Assembly: GCA_031428695.1 (NCBI GenBank)
Contig: JANOYE010000179.1
Span: forward strand, 1-55,330
Direction of reading: 5' to 3'
Length of the DNA: 55,330 nt
Source: JANYCG01 sp031428695
Lineage (GTDB): Bacteria > Pseudomonadota > Gammaproteobacteria > Burkholderiales > Burkholderiaceae_C
Shown here: one piece after another, positions 5,970-14,463 of the stretch
Layout of the letters: every line of letters starts with the position of its first letter
Position numbering within the stretch: the first letter of the stretch is position 1
Translations under genes and position numbers: made by a program
The notes under the pieces: model-generated
Told to the model about the DNA's origin: nothing
The model's input: only the letters and a program-made list of their open reading frames with translations
Databases searched by the model: none

Positions 5970-6875
5970 ATGCCTGCCGAGCGCCCCCCCACCATCGAAC
6001 CTGCAGCCGCCGCGCGCTGGCAGAACATCGCGTCGCTGCCGTCACCCTGGCTGCACGAAGAGGTGGCGCGGCGCATGGAGGAGCGGCTGGATCTGATCCG
6101 GCTCGTGCCCAAAACTTGGGCCCATTGGGAGCCCGTGCACGGGGGCATGGCTGCGCACGAGCTGCTGATGCGACGTTACCCGGAGTCCGAGTGTTTTATG
6201 GCGCTAAGTCACGAAAAACATGCGCAAGAAGCTATAAAAAACATAGCTAAACCCTGGTGGCAACCCGCCCGCTGGAAGGCTTCGCGAACCCGGTTTGAAG
6301 CGCCGCCCGAGGGCGCCGTTCAGATGGTGTGGGGCAACATGGCCCTGCACATGGTGGCAGACCCGCAGGCGCTGATTGCCCAGTGGCACAAGGCGCTGGC
6401 GACCGATGGCTTCTTGATGTTCTCGTGTTTTGGCCCCGACACCTTGCGTGAACTGTGCGCGTTTTACCCGCAAATGGGCTGGCCCGCGCCGTCACATGAG
6501 TTCACCGACATGCACGATTGGGGCGACATGCTGGTCGCCAGCGGCTTTGCTGAACCTGTAATGGACGTCGAACACATCACTTTGACCTACGAGACTCCTG
6601 AGCGGCTGCTTGCCGAGCTGCGCAGCTTGGGGCGCAACCTGCATCCAGCGCGGTTCCCGGCGCTGCGCGGCCGCCGCTGGCTCGCGCATTTGCACAACGC
6701 GCTGCGGGAACATCTGGCCGATCCGCAAAACGGTGGCCGCCTTAAATTGACGTTTGAAGTCATTTACGGCCACGCCATCAAGCCGCAAAAGCGTTTGGCC
6801 GTGCGCCCAGAGCTGAACATTTCCTTGGATGAGATGCGCCGCGCCTTGCGCAGCGGCAAGACCGACAAGCCTTGA
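5970..6875 (+). CDS. BioC-like SAM-dependent methyltransferase family protein
   Basis: A 301-aa protein of a class often annotated as biotin-synthesis methyltransferase in Burkholderiales. Visible family parts are VQMVWGNMALHMVADPQALIAQWHKAL and FLMFSCFGPDTL, matching the post-motif region of BioC (malonyl-ACP O-methyltransferase). The glycine-rich SAM motif I (usually hhDxGxGxG) is not obvious. Residues 78-94 (ALSHEKHAQEAIKNIAK) are encoded by a dispersed palindromic repeat sitting where the second strand should be. ATG 5970 fits the family start (the longer open frame upstream is the antisense of comF). Activity should be doubted because of the missing motif. Confidence 0.65.
   Translation: MPAERPPTIEPAAAARWQNIASLPSPWLHEEVARRMEERLDLIRLVPKTWAHWEPVHGGMAAHELLMRRYPESECFMALSHEKHAQEAIKNIAKPWWQPARWKASRTRFEAPPEGAVQMVWGNMALHMVADPQALIAQWHKALATDGFLMFSCFGPDTLRELCAFYPQMGWPAPSHEFTDMHDWGDMLVASGFAEPVMDVEHITLTYETPERLLAELRSLGRNLHPARFPALRGRRWLAHLHNALREHLADPQNGGRLKLTFEVIYGHAIKPQKRLAVRPELNISLDEMRRALRSGKTDKP
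6203..6250 (+). repeat. Dispersed palindromic repeat inside the BioC-like gene, copy D
   Basis: GCTAAGTCACGAAAAACAT is followed by GCGCAAGAAGCTATAAAA and CATAGCTAA. Outer arms AGCTAT/ATAGCT can pair. It shares AAGTCACG with copies B, F and G and GCGCAAGAAGCTAT with copy C, and is in frame with no stop. Confidence 0.7.
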
Positions 6876-7019
6876 GGCTTTCACCCGCAAATCGGGCCAA
6901 AGCGGTCGGCTACAATCTCCCGGTTGCATTCCAGGGGGAATACCCTTGAGTGATTGACCCTGTGTGTGAATAAGTGTCGAATTTTGTAGGTTTTTGCCGC
7001 GCTGGTCGATTGGGCGTGG

Positions 7020-7076
7020 AAATCTTCGGGAAATCTCCAGGAAGTCTTCGGAAAATCTTCGGAAAAAGCTTCAGGT
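7020..7076 (+). repeat. Five imperfect 11-bp tandem repeats
   Basis: AAATCTTCGGG, AAATCTCCAGG, AAGTCTTCGGA, AAATCTTCGGA and AAAAGCTTCAGG follow one another from 7020. The period of 11 bp is close to one helical turn. They lie just upstream of the DUF2244 gene and the cox operon. They could be translated only from a TTG start (6994), which I consider less likely than the GTG at 7084. Confidence 0.6.
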
Positions 7077-7083
7077 ACTAGGC

Positions 7084-7572
7084 GTGACAGACTTGATTTT
7101 TCGCTTCGCTACGGTTCAGGCTACGGTGACAGGCCAAAGCATCCAGTGGTTTCTGCAGCGCAATTGCTCGGTTACACCGGGTCAGTTGGGTTGGCTGTAC
7201 CTGTCCATGAGTGTGGCGTCTTTGGGCATCGGCACGGCGTTCTGGTTTCAGGGGGCGACCTTTGTGTTGCCTTTTGCCTGGGCCGAGTTGATCGCGGTGG
7301 GCGTGGCGTTTTTGGTGTATGCCCGCCATGCCGGCGACCGCGAGCGGATTTCGCTGGCGGGCCCGCAATTGGTGGTGGAGCTGGAAACGGCGGGAAAACT
7401 GGAGCGCACCGAGTTCAACCGCGAATGGGTTCGGGTTGAGCCACGCCAGGGCGACGGTTCGCTGATCGAGCTTTCCGGGCAAGGCCGCAGCATCAACATC
7501 GGGCGTTATGTGCGCCCGGAGTTGCGGCCGCAGTTGGCGCGTGAAATTCGAATGGCGTTGCGCGGCGCGTAG
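7084..7572 (+). CDS. DUF2244 membrane protein preceding the cox operon
   Basis: About 162 aa. FRFATVQATVTGQSIQWFLQRNCSVTPGQLGW, two adjacent membrane segments and a C-terminal EFNREWVRVE...GRYVRPELRPQLAREIR match DUF2244, a family regularly found just in front of coxB in proteobacteria. Its role in oxidase biogenesis is not established. GTG 7084 gives the family's usual length. The longer TTG start at 6994 would translate the 11-bp repeats and has no support. coxB starts 70 bp downstream. Confidence 0.75.
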   Translation: MTDLIFRFATVQATVTGQSIQWFLQRNCSVTPGQLGWLYLSMSVASLGIGTAFWFQGATFVLPFAWAELIAVGVAFLVYARHAGDRERISLAGPQLVVELETAGKLERTEFNREWVRVEPRQGDGSLIELSGQGRSINIGRYVRPELRPQLAREIRMALRGA

Positions 7573-7642
7573 AGGTTTTGACTGGCATCGAATTTTGGGC
7601 ATCGAATTGACAACAAATATAGGCAATGAAGAAGTGAACACG

Positions 7643-8827
7643 ATGAAGAGCATTTTCAATAAATTCAACCTGTTTGTGCTGGCGCTTGCGGGTTGGGCCG
7701 GTTCTGTTGCGATGACGGCGGCGCACGCTGTCAACAACTTGCCGGGCGGCCCGGCGGTCAACCAGCTCAACCTTCACCCGGCGGTGACCAAAATTGCCGA
7801 AGAACAGGCTTGGCTGCACTGGTTCATGATGATCGTCTGCTCGGTGATTTTTGTCGCCGTGTTTGGCGTGATGTTCTATTCCATCTGGAAACACCGCAAA
7901 GACAAGGGTTACAAGGCGGCGAATTTCCATGAATCGGTCACGGTCGAGATCATTTGGACGATCGTTCCCTTCATCATCGTGATCCTGATGGCGCTGCCTG
8001 CCACCAAGGTGATCGTGGCCATGAAAGACACCACCAACGCCGACCTCACCATCAAAGCCACCGGTTACCAGTGGAAATGGGGTTACGACTATTTGAAGGG
8101 CGAAGGCGAGGGCATCGGTTTCGTCTCGCAGCTCGACAGCACCCACCGTGAAATGTCCAACAACGGCGGCCCCAAGCCGGGCCAGGTGGTCGATGACTAC
8201 CTGCTCAAGGTAGACAACCCGCTGGTCGTGCCAGTGAACAAAAAAGTGCGCGTGATCGTCACCGCCGTGGACGTGATCCACGCCTTCATGGTGCCCTCAT
8301 TCGGCATCAAACAAGACGCCATCCCCGGCTTCGTGCGCGACACCTGGTTCCGCGCGGAAAAAATCGGCGACTATTACGGCCAATGCGCCGAGTTGTGCGG
8401 CAAAGAGCACGCCTACATGCCGATCCACGTGAAGGTGCTGTCGGCAGGAGATTACGCCAAGTGGGTGGACGGCGAGAAGAAAAAACAGGCCGCAAAACTC
8501 GACGACCCGACCAAAGTCTGGACGGCGGACGACATCATCAAACGCGGCGAAAAGGTCTACGCCGCCAACTGTGCCGCCTGCCACCAGGCCAACGGCAAAG
8601 GCGCAGGCCCGATCAAAGCGCTTGACGCTTCGCCGGTTGTCCTCGACGCCGACAAAGGCAAGGAAATCGCCGTGCTGCTCAACGGCCAGAACCAAGGCGC
8701 GATGCCGGCCTGGAAACAACTGAGCGACACCGATATTGCAGCCGTGATCACCTTCACCAAAAACACCTGGTCCAACAAGACCGGCCAACTGGTGCAGCCC
8801 TCGGAAATCGCTTCGGCACGCAAGTAG
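7643..8827 (+). CDS. coxB: Cytochrome c oxidase subunit II with fused cytochrome c domain
   Basis: A 394-aa inner-membrane subunit that takes electrons from cytochrome c. A signal-like segment and two membrane helices are followed by the CuA domain (DVIHAFMVPSFG; Cys248, Cys252, His256, Met259 in CAELCGKEHAYM). A C-terminal class I cytochrome c domain carries Cys310-A-A-Cys313-His314. ATG 7643 has GAAGAAG about 9 bases upstream; the longer frame from 7508 lies inside the DUF2244 gene. coxA follows after 85 bp. The fused heme c domain is usual in this group. Confidence 0.96.
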   Translation: MKSIFNKFNLFVLALAGWAGSVAMTAAHAVNNLPGGPAVNQLNLHPAVTKIAEEQAWLHWFMMIVCSVIFVAVFGVMFYSIWKHRKDKGYKAANFHESVTVEIIWTIVPFIIVILMALPATKVIVAMKDTTNADLTIKATGYQWKWGYDYLKGEGEGIGFVSQLDSTHREMSNNGGPKPGQVVDDYLLKVDNPLVVPVNKKVRVIVTAVDVIHAFMVPSFGIKQDAIPGFVRDTWFRAEKIGDYYGQCAELCGKEHAYMPIHVKVLSAGDYAKWVDGEKKKQAAKLDDPTKVWTADDIIKRGEKVYAANCAACHQANGKGAGPIKALDASPVVLDADKGKEIAVLLNGQNQGAMPAWKQLSDTDIAAVITFTKNTWSNKTGQLVQPSEIASARK

Positions 8828-8912
8828 GCCTGCAATTTTCAGCCACCGAGCCAGCCATTTCGCCTGCCCTGCAGCACGTCAAAGAATTTAGAGCATTGAG
8901 AAGGAATCCAGC

Positions 8913-10550
8913 ATGAGCGCCGTTTTAGACAACCACGACCACGCCCACGGCGCAGATCACCACGACGATCATGCCCACCATGGCGCCCCCGCCGGCTGGC
9001 GCCGTTGGGTGTTTGCCACCAACCACAAAGACATCGGCACACTGTATTTGTTGTTCGCCTTCACCATGTTGATGTTTGGCGGCGTGTTGGCGCTGATGAT
9101 TCGCGCCGAGTTATTCCAGCCTGGCCTGCAATTGGTCAACCCCGAGCTCTTCAACCAGCTTACCACCAAGAACGGCGTGGTGATGGTGTTTGGCGCCATC
9201 ATGCCGGCCTTTGTCGGCTTCGCCAACTGGATGATCCCGCTGCAAATCGGCGCGCCAGACATGGCCTTTGCCCGCATGAACAACCTGAGCTTCTGGCTGG
9301 TGATCCCGGCGGGGGTGTTGGTGATCTTGTCGTTCTTCATGCCGGGCGGCGCACCCGCTGCCGGCTGGACGTTTTACGCGCCACTCACGCTGCAAATGGG
9401 CCCCAGCATGGACGCCGGCATTTTTGCCCTGCACATTTTGGGTGCCAGCTCGATCATGGGCTCCATCAACATCATCGTCACCATTCTCAACATGCGCGCC
9501 CCTGGCATGACGCTGATGAAGATGCCAATGTTCTGCTGGACCTGGCTCATCACAGCCTACCTGCTGATCGCCGTGATGCCTGTGCTCGCGGGCGCCATCA
9601 CCATGACGCTGACCGACCGCCACTTTGGCACCAGCTTCTTCAATCCGGCTGCGGGTGGCGACCCGGTCATGTTCCAGCACATTTTCTGGTTCTTCGGCCA
9701 CCCCGAGGTCTACATCATGATCTTGCCGGCGTTCGGCATCGTCAGCCAAGTGGTGCCGGCCTTTGCCCGCAAACGCCTGTTTGGTTACGCCTCGATGGTG
9801 TATGCCACGTCGTCCATCGCCATTTTGAGTTTCATCGTGTGGGCGCACCACATGTTCACCACCGGCATGCCGGTGACCGGCCAGCTCTTCTTCATGTACG
9901 CCACCATGTTGATTGCGGTGCCCACGGCCGTGAAAATCTTCAACTGGATCGCCACCATGTGGCAAGGCTCCATGACGTTTGAAACGCCGATGTTGTTCGC
10001 CGTCGGCTTCATTTTTGTGTTCACCATGGGCGGCTTCACCGGTTTGATTCTGGCCATGGCGCCGATTGACATCCAGCTGCAAGACACCTATTACGTGGTG
10101 GCGCATTTCCACTACGTGCTGGTGGCCGGCTCGCTGTATGGCATGTTCGCCGGTTATTACTACTGGGCGCCGAAATGGACGGGCGTGATGTACTCTGAGA
10201 CACGCGGCAAGATCCACTTCTGGTGGTCGCTGATCGCCTTCAACGTCACCTTCTTCCCGATGCACTTCCTCGGCCTGGCGGGCATGCCGCGCCGTTATGC
10301 CGACTACCCAATGCAGTTTGCCGATTTCAACGCTTTGGCTTCCGTGGGCGCATTTGCCTTCGGTTTGGCCCAGGTGTATTTCTTCTTCTTCATCGTGTTG
10401 CCTGGCATGCGCGGCAAGGGCGAGCCTGCGCCACAAAGCCCGTGGGAAGGCGCTGAAGGCCTGGAGTGGGAAGTGGCCTCACCTGCGCCGTTCCACACCT
10501 TCGAAACGCCACCGAAGTTGAACGCAGCAGCGAACAAAGTCATCGCTTGA
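8913..10550 (+). CDS. coxA: Cytochrome c oxidase subunit I
   Basis: A 545-aa catalytic subunit of the aa3-type oxidase, reducing O2 and pumping protons at the heme a3-CuB site. The family start WVFATNHKDIGTLYLLF, the helix VI segment FFGHPEVYIMILPAFG with the Tyr/His cross-link residues, WAHHMFTTG (two CuB histidines) and YYVVAHFHYVLV (heme ligands) are present. The N-terminus carries the His/Asp-rich leader HDHAHGADHHDDHAHH, possibly metal-binding. GAGAAGGAA is the RBS. Confidence 0.97.
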   Translation: MSAVLDNHDHAHGADHHDDHAHHGAPAGWRRWVFATNHKDIGTLYLLFAFTMLMFGGVLALMIRAELFQPGLQLVNPELFNQLTTKNGVVMVFGAIMPAFVGFANWMIPLQIGAPDMAFARMNNLSFWLVIPAGVLVILSFFMPGGAPAAGWTFYAPLTLQMGPSMDAGIFALHILGASSIMGSINIIVTILNMRAPGMTLMKMPMFCWTWLITAYLLIAVMPVLAGAITMTLTDRHFGTSFFNPAAGGDPVMFQHIFWFFGHPEVYIMILPAFGIVSQVVPAFARKRLFGYASMVYATSSIAILSFIVWAHHMFTTGMPVTGQLFFMYATMLIAVPTAVKIFNWIATMWQGSMTFETPMLFAVGFIFVFTMGGFTGLILAMAPIDIQLQDTYYVVAHFHYVLVAGSLYGMFAGYYYWAPKWTGVMYSETRGKIHFWWSLIAFNVTFFPMHFLGLAGMPRRYADYPMQFADFNALASVGAFAFGLAQVYFFFFIVLPGMRGKGEPAPQSPWEGAEGLEWEVASPAPFHTFETPPKLNAAANKVIA

Positions 10551-10563
10551 GACGGCTAAGCCA

Positions 10564-10674
10564 ATGACCCCCGAACAAAAAAGAGCGAACCGCAAAACAG
10601 GCTTTGTCCTGGGCTCGATTGCGCTCGCGTTTTTGCTCGGGTACTTTGTCAAAATGGCGCTGTTGGGCAAATGA
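10564..10674 (+). CDS. Cytochrome oxidase small assembly protein (36 aa)
   Basis: ATG 10564 opens a 36-codon frame, MTPEQKRANRKTGF followed by one membrane helix (VLGSIALAFLLGYFVKMALLG). Short single-helix proteins at exactly this place, between coxA and ctaG, are annotated in Comamonadaceae as small assembly proteins. It starts 13 bp after the coxA stop and ends 26 bp before ctaG, so it is within the operon. The basic N-terminus should face the cytoplasm. Function is inferred from position only. Confidence 0.7.
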   Translation: MTPEQKRANRKTGFVLGSIALAFLLGYFVKMALLGK

Positions 10675-10700
10675 ACGCCCAGTGCGCGGCGGCTTGACCG

Positions 10701-11339
10701 ATGAACCTGAAACTTGAAAACGCAAGGCTGCTGGGCAAACTTGCCGTGGTCACAGCGGGCATGTTTGGTTTTGGTTACGCGCTGATTCCCTTGTACAAGG
10801 CGATTTGCGAAGCCACCGGCATCAACATCCTGGCGCTGGGCGACACCAACCTGCCCGGCGCTAAAAAGCTGACCGCCAAAGACGTGGCCAACACACAGGT
10901 GGACATGTCACGCACCATCACGGTTGAGTTTGACGCCAATGCGCGCGGCCCGTGGGAATTCAAGCCGCAAAAATCATCGATACAGGTGCATCCGGGCGAG
11001 CTGGCCACGGTGATGTACGAGTTCCAGAACACGCAAAACCGCCGCATGGCCGCGCAGGCGATCCCCAGTTATGCGCCGATGCAGGCCGCCGCGCATTTCA
11101 ACAAGCTGGAGTGTTTTTGCTTTCAGCAGTACACGCTGGACCCAGGCGAAAAAAAGCAATGGCCAGTGGCCTTTGTGATCAACCCGAAGTTGTCGCGCGA
11201 CGTGACCACCATCACCTTGTCGTACACGTTTTTTGAAGTCGGCAGCAAGACGCCTGCGGCGCCCACGGCTGATGCGCCCTCGCATAGTGTCAAGCCGCCG
11301 GTGGCTGGACTGGCTGCATTGACGGGGGCGGGCGCATGA
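10701..11339 (+). CDS. ctaG: Cytochrome c oxidase assembly protein CtaG/Cox11 (CuB insertion)
   Basis: A 212-aa membrane-anchored copper chaperone for the CuB site of subunit I. There is one N-terminal helix and a periplasmic immunoglobulin-like domain with the copper motif KLECFCFQQYTLDPGE, plus PxxFxI-type strand PVAFVINPKL. The Cys pair CFCF is intact. The stop overlaps the next ATG (ATGA), indicating translational coupling to the DUF2970 gene. Confidence 0.94.
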   Translation: MNLKLENARLLGKLAVVTAGMFGFGYALIPLYKAICEATGINILALGDTNLPGAKKLTAKDVANTQVDMSRTITVEFDANARGPWEFKPQKSSIQVHPGELATVMYEFQNTQNRRMAAQAIPSYAPMQAAAHFNKLECFCFQQYTLDPGEKKQWPVAFVINPKLSRDVTTITLSYTFFEVGSKTPAAPTADAPSHSVKPPVAGLAALTGAGA

Positions 11340-11578
11340 GCCAAAGCAACCCCCGCGCCCACAAGCCTGTAATGTCGCCGGTGGTGTCGCCGATGACGTC
11401 ATTCGGTCGCAGCATCAAAACTGTCGCCTGGTCGTTTTTGGGCATCCGCAAGCGCAGCGAATTTGAGAATGACTTGGCCCGCGTCAACCCGCTGCACGTG
11501 ATCGTGGTGGCGGTGGCTGCGGTGTTGATGTTTGTTTTTGGTTTGATTTTTTTTGTGAATTGGGTGGTCGCGAAATAG
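11336..11578 (+). CDS. DUF2970 small membrane protein
   Basis: An 80-aa protein with SIKTVAWSFLGIRKRSEFENDLARVNPLHVIVVAV and one C-terminal helix. This is the DUF2970 pattern found inside betaproteobacterial cox operons. It overlaps ctaG by four bases and precedes coxC by 45 bp. Molecular role is unknown; a part in oxidase assembly is inferred from position. Confidence 0.85.
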   Translation: MSQSNPRAHKPVMSPVVSPMTSFGRSIKTVAWSFLGIRKRSEFENDLARVNPLHVIVVAVAAVLMFVFGLIFFVNWVVAK

Positions 11579-11623
11579 CGGCTTTCCTGAAGTTTGATTT
11601 TTTGAAAAAGGTTTGGAGCTGAC

Positions 11624-12517
11624 ATGAGTTCAACATCCCACGGCGCGGCTGGTCATACAACGCCGTACTACTTTGTACCCAACCCGTCGCGCCACCCGGC
11701 CATGGCGGCACTTGGCCTGTTCTTCACATTCTTCGGCGGGGCGCAGTGGATGAACGGTGCCGGCTGGGGCCAGTGGGTGATGACGGCCGGCCTGGTGTGG
11801 TTCCTCTGGGTGCTGTTCAGCTGGTTCAGCGACGCCATCGCGGAGAGCGAAGGGCATCAGTACGGGCACAAGATCGACATCTCGTTCCGCTGGAGCATGA
11901 GCTGGTTTATCTTTTCGGAGGTGATGTTTTTTGGCGCGTTCTTCTCGGCTCTGTGGTGGGTGCGCGGGCACTCGGTGCCAGCCTTGGGCAGCTTGGAAAA
12001 TGCGGTGCTTTGGCCTGACTTCAAAGCCGTTTGGCCCAGTGTCGCCGCTGGGGTGACAGCAGCGCCTGCTGCCATCATCGAGCCCTTCACGACGATGACA
12101 CCGTTTTGGCTGCCGACCATCAACACTGCTTTGTTGTTGTCGTCAGGCGTTACCCTAACCATCGCCCACCATGCGCTGCAACACAATAACCGCGCCCGCA
12201 CCATTGCGTTCATGTGGGCAACCGTCGCGTTGGGCCTGGTCTTCCTCTTTGTGCAAGGTTACGAATACGCCCACGCCTACAGCGACTTGAACCTCAAGCT
12301 CACCTCCGGCGTTTATGGCTCGACCTTCTATATGCTCACCGGGTTTCACGGCTTTCACGTGTTTGTCGGCATGTTGATGTTGTTCTTCATCACGATTCGC
12401 TTGCACAAAGGCCATTTCACGGCAGACCGCCACTTCGGTTTTGAAGGCGCGGCCTGGTACTGGCACTTTGTGGACGTGGTCTGGTTGGGTCTTTACATCC
12501 TCGTTTACTGGTTGTAA
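11624..12517 (+). CDS. coxC: Cytochrome c oxidase subunit III
   Basis: A 297-aa seven-helix core subunit. Signature stretches are YYFVPNPSRHPAMAALGLF at the start, WSMSWFIFSEVMFFGAFF in the middle, GSTFYMLTGFHGFHVFVGM and the end AAWYWHFVDVVWLGLYILVYW. It stabilises subunit I and the proton-pump cycle. It is the last structural gene of the operon and is followed 14 bp later by a strong intrinsic terminator. Confidence 0.96.
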   Translation: MSSTSHGAAGHTTPYYFVPNPSRHPAMAALGLFFTFFGGAQWMNGAGWGQWVMTAGLVWFLWVLFSWFSDAIAESEGHQYGHKIDISFRWSMSWFIFSEVMFFGAFFSALWWVRGHSVPALGSLENAVLWPDFKAVWPSVAAGVTAAPAAIIEPFTTMTPFWLPTINTALLLSSGVTLTIAHHALQHNNRARTIAFMWATVALGLVFLFVQGYEYAHAYSDLNLKLTSGVYGSTFYMLTGFHGFHVFVGMLMLFFITIRLHKGHFTADRHFGFEGAAWYWHFVDVVWLGLYILVYWL

Positions 12518-12531
12518 GCGGGCCTCGACGA

Positions 12532-12563
12532 CAAAAAAAGGCACCGCTTGCGGTGCCTTTTTT
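12532..12563 (+). terminator. Rho-independent terminator after coxC
   Basis: AAAAAAAGGCACCG and CGGTGCCTTTTTTT form a perfect stem around a short CTTG loop, ending in a T run. The A run on the left makes it bidirectional, so it also serves the convergent DUF2909 gene. Confidence 0.93.
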
Positions 12564-12606
12564 GATGGTTTATTGGATCGTTTCTTAGGCAATTAATCGA
12601 TAAAAA

Positions 12607-12837
12607 TCATTTGTTGAGTGGAATCCCGGTCGGCTGCACGTAGCCCAATTTCCAGGCGATCAAAACGCAAACAAACAGAAAGATCGAAATGCCAACCCGC
12701 AGCGCCAAAGCGCGAAACATGTTGGTCGATTTTTGCTTGTCGTCCGAGGCGTCTTTGCCACCCCGCATCATGAAAAACAACGCGCCCCCCAAACTGCCCA
12801 GAATCGCGATGAAAGCCAGAACGACGAAGTACTTCAT
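12607..12837 (-). CDS. DUF2909 twin-transmembrane protein
   Basis: A 76-aa protein of two helices (FVVLAFIAILGSLGGALFFMM and VGISIFLFVCVLIAWKLG) joined by a polar loop GGKDASDDKQKSTNMFRALALR. This matches DUF2909, usually found on the opposite strand between coxC and the SURF1 gene in Burkholderiales. It is divergent from SURF1 across 38 bp. Function is unknown. Confidence 0.85.
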   Translation of the reverse strand: MKYFVVLAFIAILGSLGGALFFMMRGGKDASDDKQKSTNMFRALALRVGISIFLFVCVLIAWKLGYVQPTGIPLNK

Positions 12838-12875
12838 GAGCCAGATTATCCCGTGACTGCCGGAATGAAATCACC

Positions 12876-13646
12876 GTGACGAAGCGCACCAAATTTTGGC
12901 TGATAACCGTGGCGGCACTGGTTGGCGTTGTGCTGACCTTGTCGCTCGGGCGCTGGCAACTCTCGCGGGCGGCGCAAAAGGAGGCGCTGCAAGCCGCCAT
13001 CGCCACTCAGGGCCAACTCGCCCCCCTGAACAATGCCGATCTGCTCGCAGCCCAGCTCACCACCCGCGGCGCCGGCTCAAACCAGGGCGCACAGACCCCC
13101 TCGCAAATTCACCGGCGTGTCAAATTGGCCGGTTCCTGGGTTCCGGCGAACACGGTGTTTCTGGACAACCGCCAAATGGACGCCAAACCCGGTTTTTATG
13201 TCGTCACGCCGCTGCGTTTGCAAGGTTCCGCCCAGGCGGTGTTGGTGCAACGCGGTTGGGCGCAGCGCGATTTTCAGGATCGCAGCCGCTTGCCCGCCAT
13301 CGACACGCCTTCGGGCTCAGTTGAAATCGAAGGCCGCGTGGCACCGCCACCCGCCAAGCTGGTTGACCTTGGCTCAGACGGGAAAGGGCCGATCCGGCAA
13401 AATCTGGACATGACAGCCTTCGCAAACGAGACCGGCTTAGGCCTACTGCCAGTGTCCGTCGTTCAAACCAAGGCCCCAGCCGGTGGCCTGGCCCTGAATG
13501 ACGGCTTGTTGCGCAACTGGCCGGTGCCGGCGTCAACCGCCAGCAAAAACTACGGCTACGCCGTTCAATGGTTTGCGTTGAGCGCCTTGATTGCGGTTTT
13601 GTACGGCTGGTTCGGTATCGGCAAGCCGGTGCTGAACCGACGCTGA
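12876..13646 (+). CDS. SURF1-family oxidase assembly protein
   Basis: A 256-aa protein with two helices at the ends (residues about 6-23 and near 232-250) around a periplasmic domain. The SURF1 motifs GRWQLSRAAQKEAL, VFLDNRQMDAKPGFYVVTPLRL, VLVQRGWAQRD and GYAVQWFALS are present. SURF1 helps place heme a in subunit I. The start is GTG 12876 (GTGACGAAGCGC); no ATG is better placed. The frame continues the oxidase-assembly block with the Sco-like gene 37 bp further on. Confidence 0.92.
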   Translation: MTKRTKFWLITVAALVGVVLTLSLGRWQLSRAAQKEALQAAIATQGQLAPLNNADLLAAQLTTRGAGSNQGAQTPSQIHRRVKLAGSWVPANTVFLDNRQMDAKPGFYVVTPLRLQGSAQAVLVQRGWAQRDFQDRSRLPAIDTPSGSVEIEGRVAPPPAKLVDLGSDGKGPIRQNLDMTAFANETGLGLLPVSVVQTKAPAGGLALNDGLLRNWPVPASTASKNYGYAVQWFALSALIAVLYGWFGIGKPVLNRR

Positions 13647-13683
13647 GCCGATGCTGAGCCGATGGTTAACAAGATGAACCGCA

Positions 13684-14442
13684 ATGGATAAACGCAGCCT
13701 TCCCGAACCCGCCTCGTCAATGCGCACGCACGGCGGCAGCGCCGTTGTGGATGAACCCCTGGGCTTGACCGTGCATTCCTTGCCCAACCCAGCGGCAGCG
13801 ATGGACAGCGGCGGCAAACGCACAGCAACCGGCCGCTGGAAAATGATTCTGGTGCTGCTGATTTGCGCAACGCCCGTCATTGCCTCGTATTTCATCTATT
13901 ACGTCGTGCGGCCCGAAGGTCGGCGCAACTTTGGCGAATTGATCGACCCGCAGCGCCCGCTGCCTGACATCAGCGCCCGCACGTTAGAGGGCAAACCCGT
14001 CAACCTGCGCGCGCTCAAGGGGCAATGGTTGCTGGTGAGTGTCGGCAGTGGTGCTTGCAACGAGGCTTGCGCGCACAACTTGTATTTGCAGCGGCAGTTG
14101 CACACCAGCCTGGGCAAAGACAAAGACCGGGTTGAGCGGGTGTGGCTGATTGCCGACGAAAAATCCCCGGACAAAACGGCTGACGAAAAACCGGTGGATG
14201 CGGCCCTGCGCGCCGCCATCACCGACGCCGTCATCCTGCGCCTGGGCGCAGCGCAGCTTTCAAGTTGGCTCACGGCGGCGGACGGGCAACGCCTGGCCGA
14301 CCACTTGTACCTGGTAGACCCCATGGGCAACTGGATGATGCGCTTCCCGGCCAAACTTGATTTGGCCGCTGCCGCCAAGGCCAAGAAAGACATCGAACGC
14401 TTGATGCGCGCTTCGGCCTCCTGGGACAAAGCCGGGCGTTAA
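13684..14442 (+). CDS. Sco/thioredoxin-like membrane protein of the cox locus
   Basis: A 252-aa protein with a long cytoplasmic N-terminus, one helix (about residues 57-76) and a periplasmic thioredoxin-like domain. GSGACNEACAHN gives Cys125 and Cys129, the CxxxC pair of Sco-type copper chaperones, and YLVDPMGNWMMRFP matches the end of the fold. The second copper ligand His of Sco1 is not clearly present, so the protein may act as a thiol reductase rather than a copper carrier. It lies between SURF1 and ctaA. An internal ATG at 13801 is an alternative start. Confidence 0.75.
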   Translation: MDKRSLPEPASSMRTHGGSAVVDEPLGLTVHSLPNPAAAMDSGGKRTATGRWKMILVLLICATPVIASYFIYYVVRPEGRRNFGELIDPQRPLPDISARTLEGKPVNLRALKGQWLLVSVGSGACNEACAHNLYLQRQLHTSLGKDKDRVERVWLIADEKSPDKTADEKPVDAALRAAITDAVILRLGAAQLSSWLTAADGQRLADHLYLVDPMGNWMMRFPAKLDLAAAAKAKKDIERLMRASASWDKAGR

Positions 14443-14463
14443 GCGCCAGTCTGCGAAATCACC

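Noticed and set aside
6910..6915. TACAAT as -10 box of a cox operon promoter
   Set aside because: No acceptable -35 at 16-18 bases upstream; too weak to list.
9111..10436. 441-codon minus-strand open frame inside coxA
   Set aside because: His/Glu/Arg-rich antisense of coxA with no RBS or domain; high-GC shadow.
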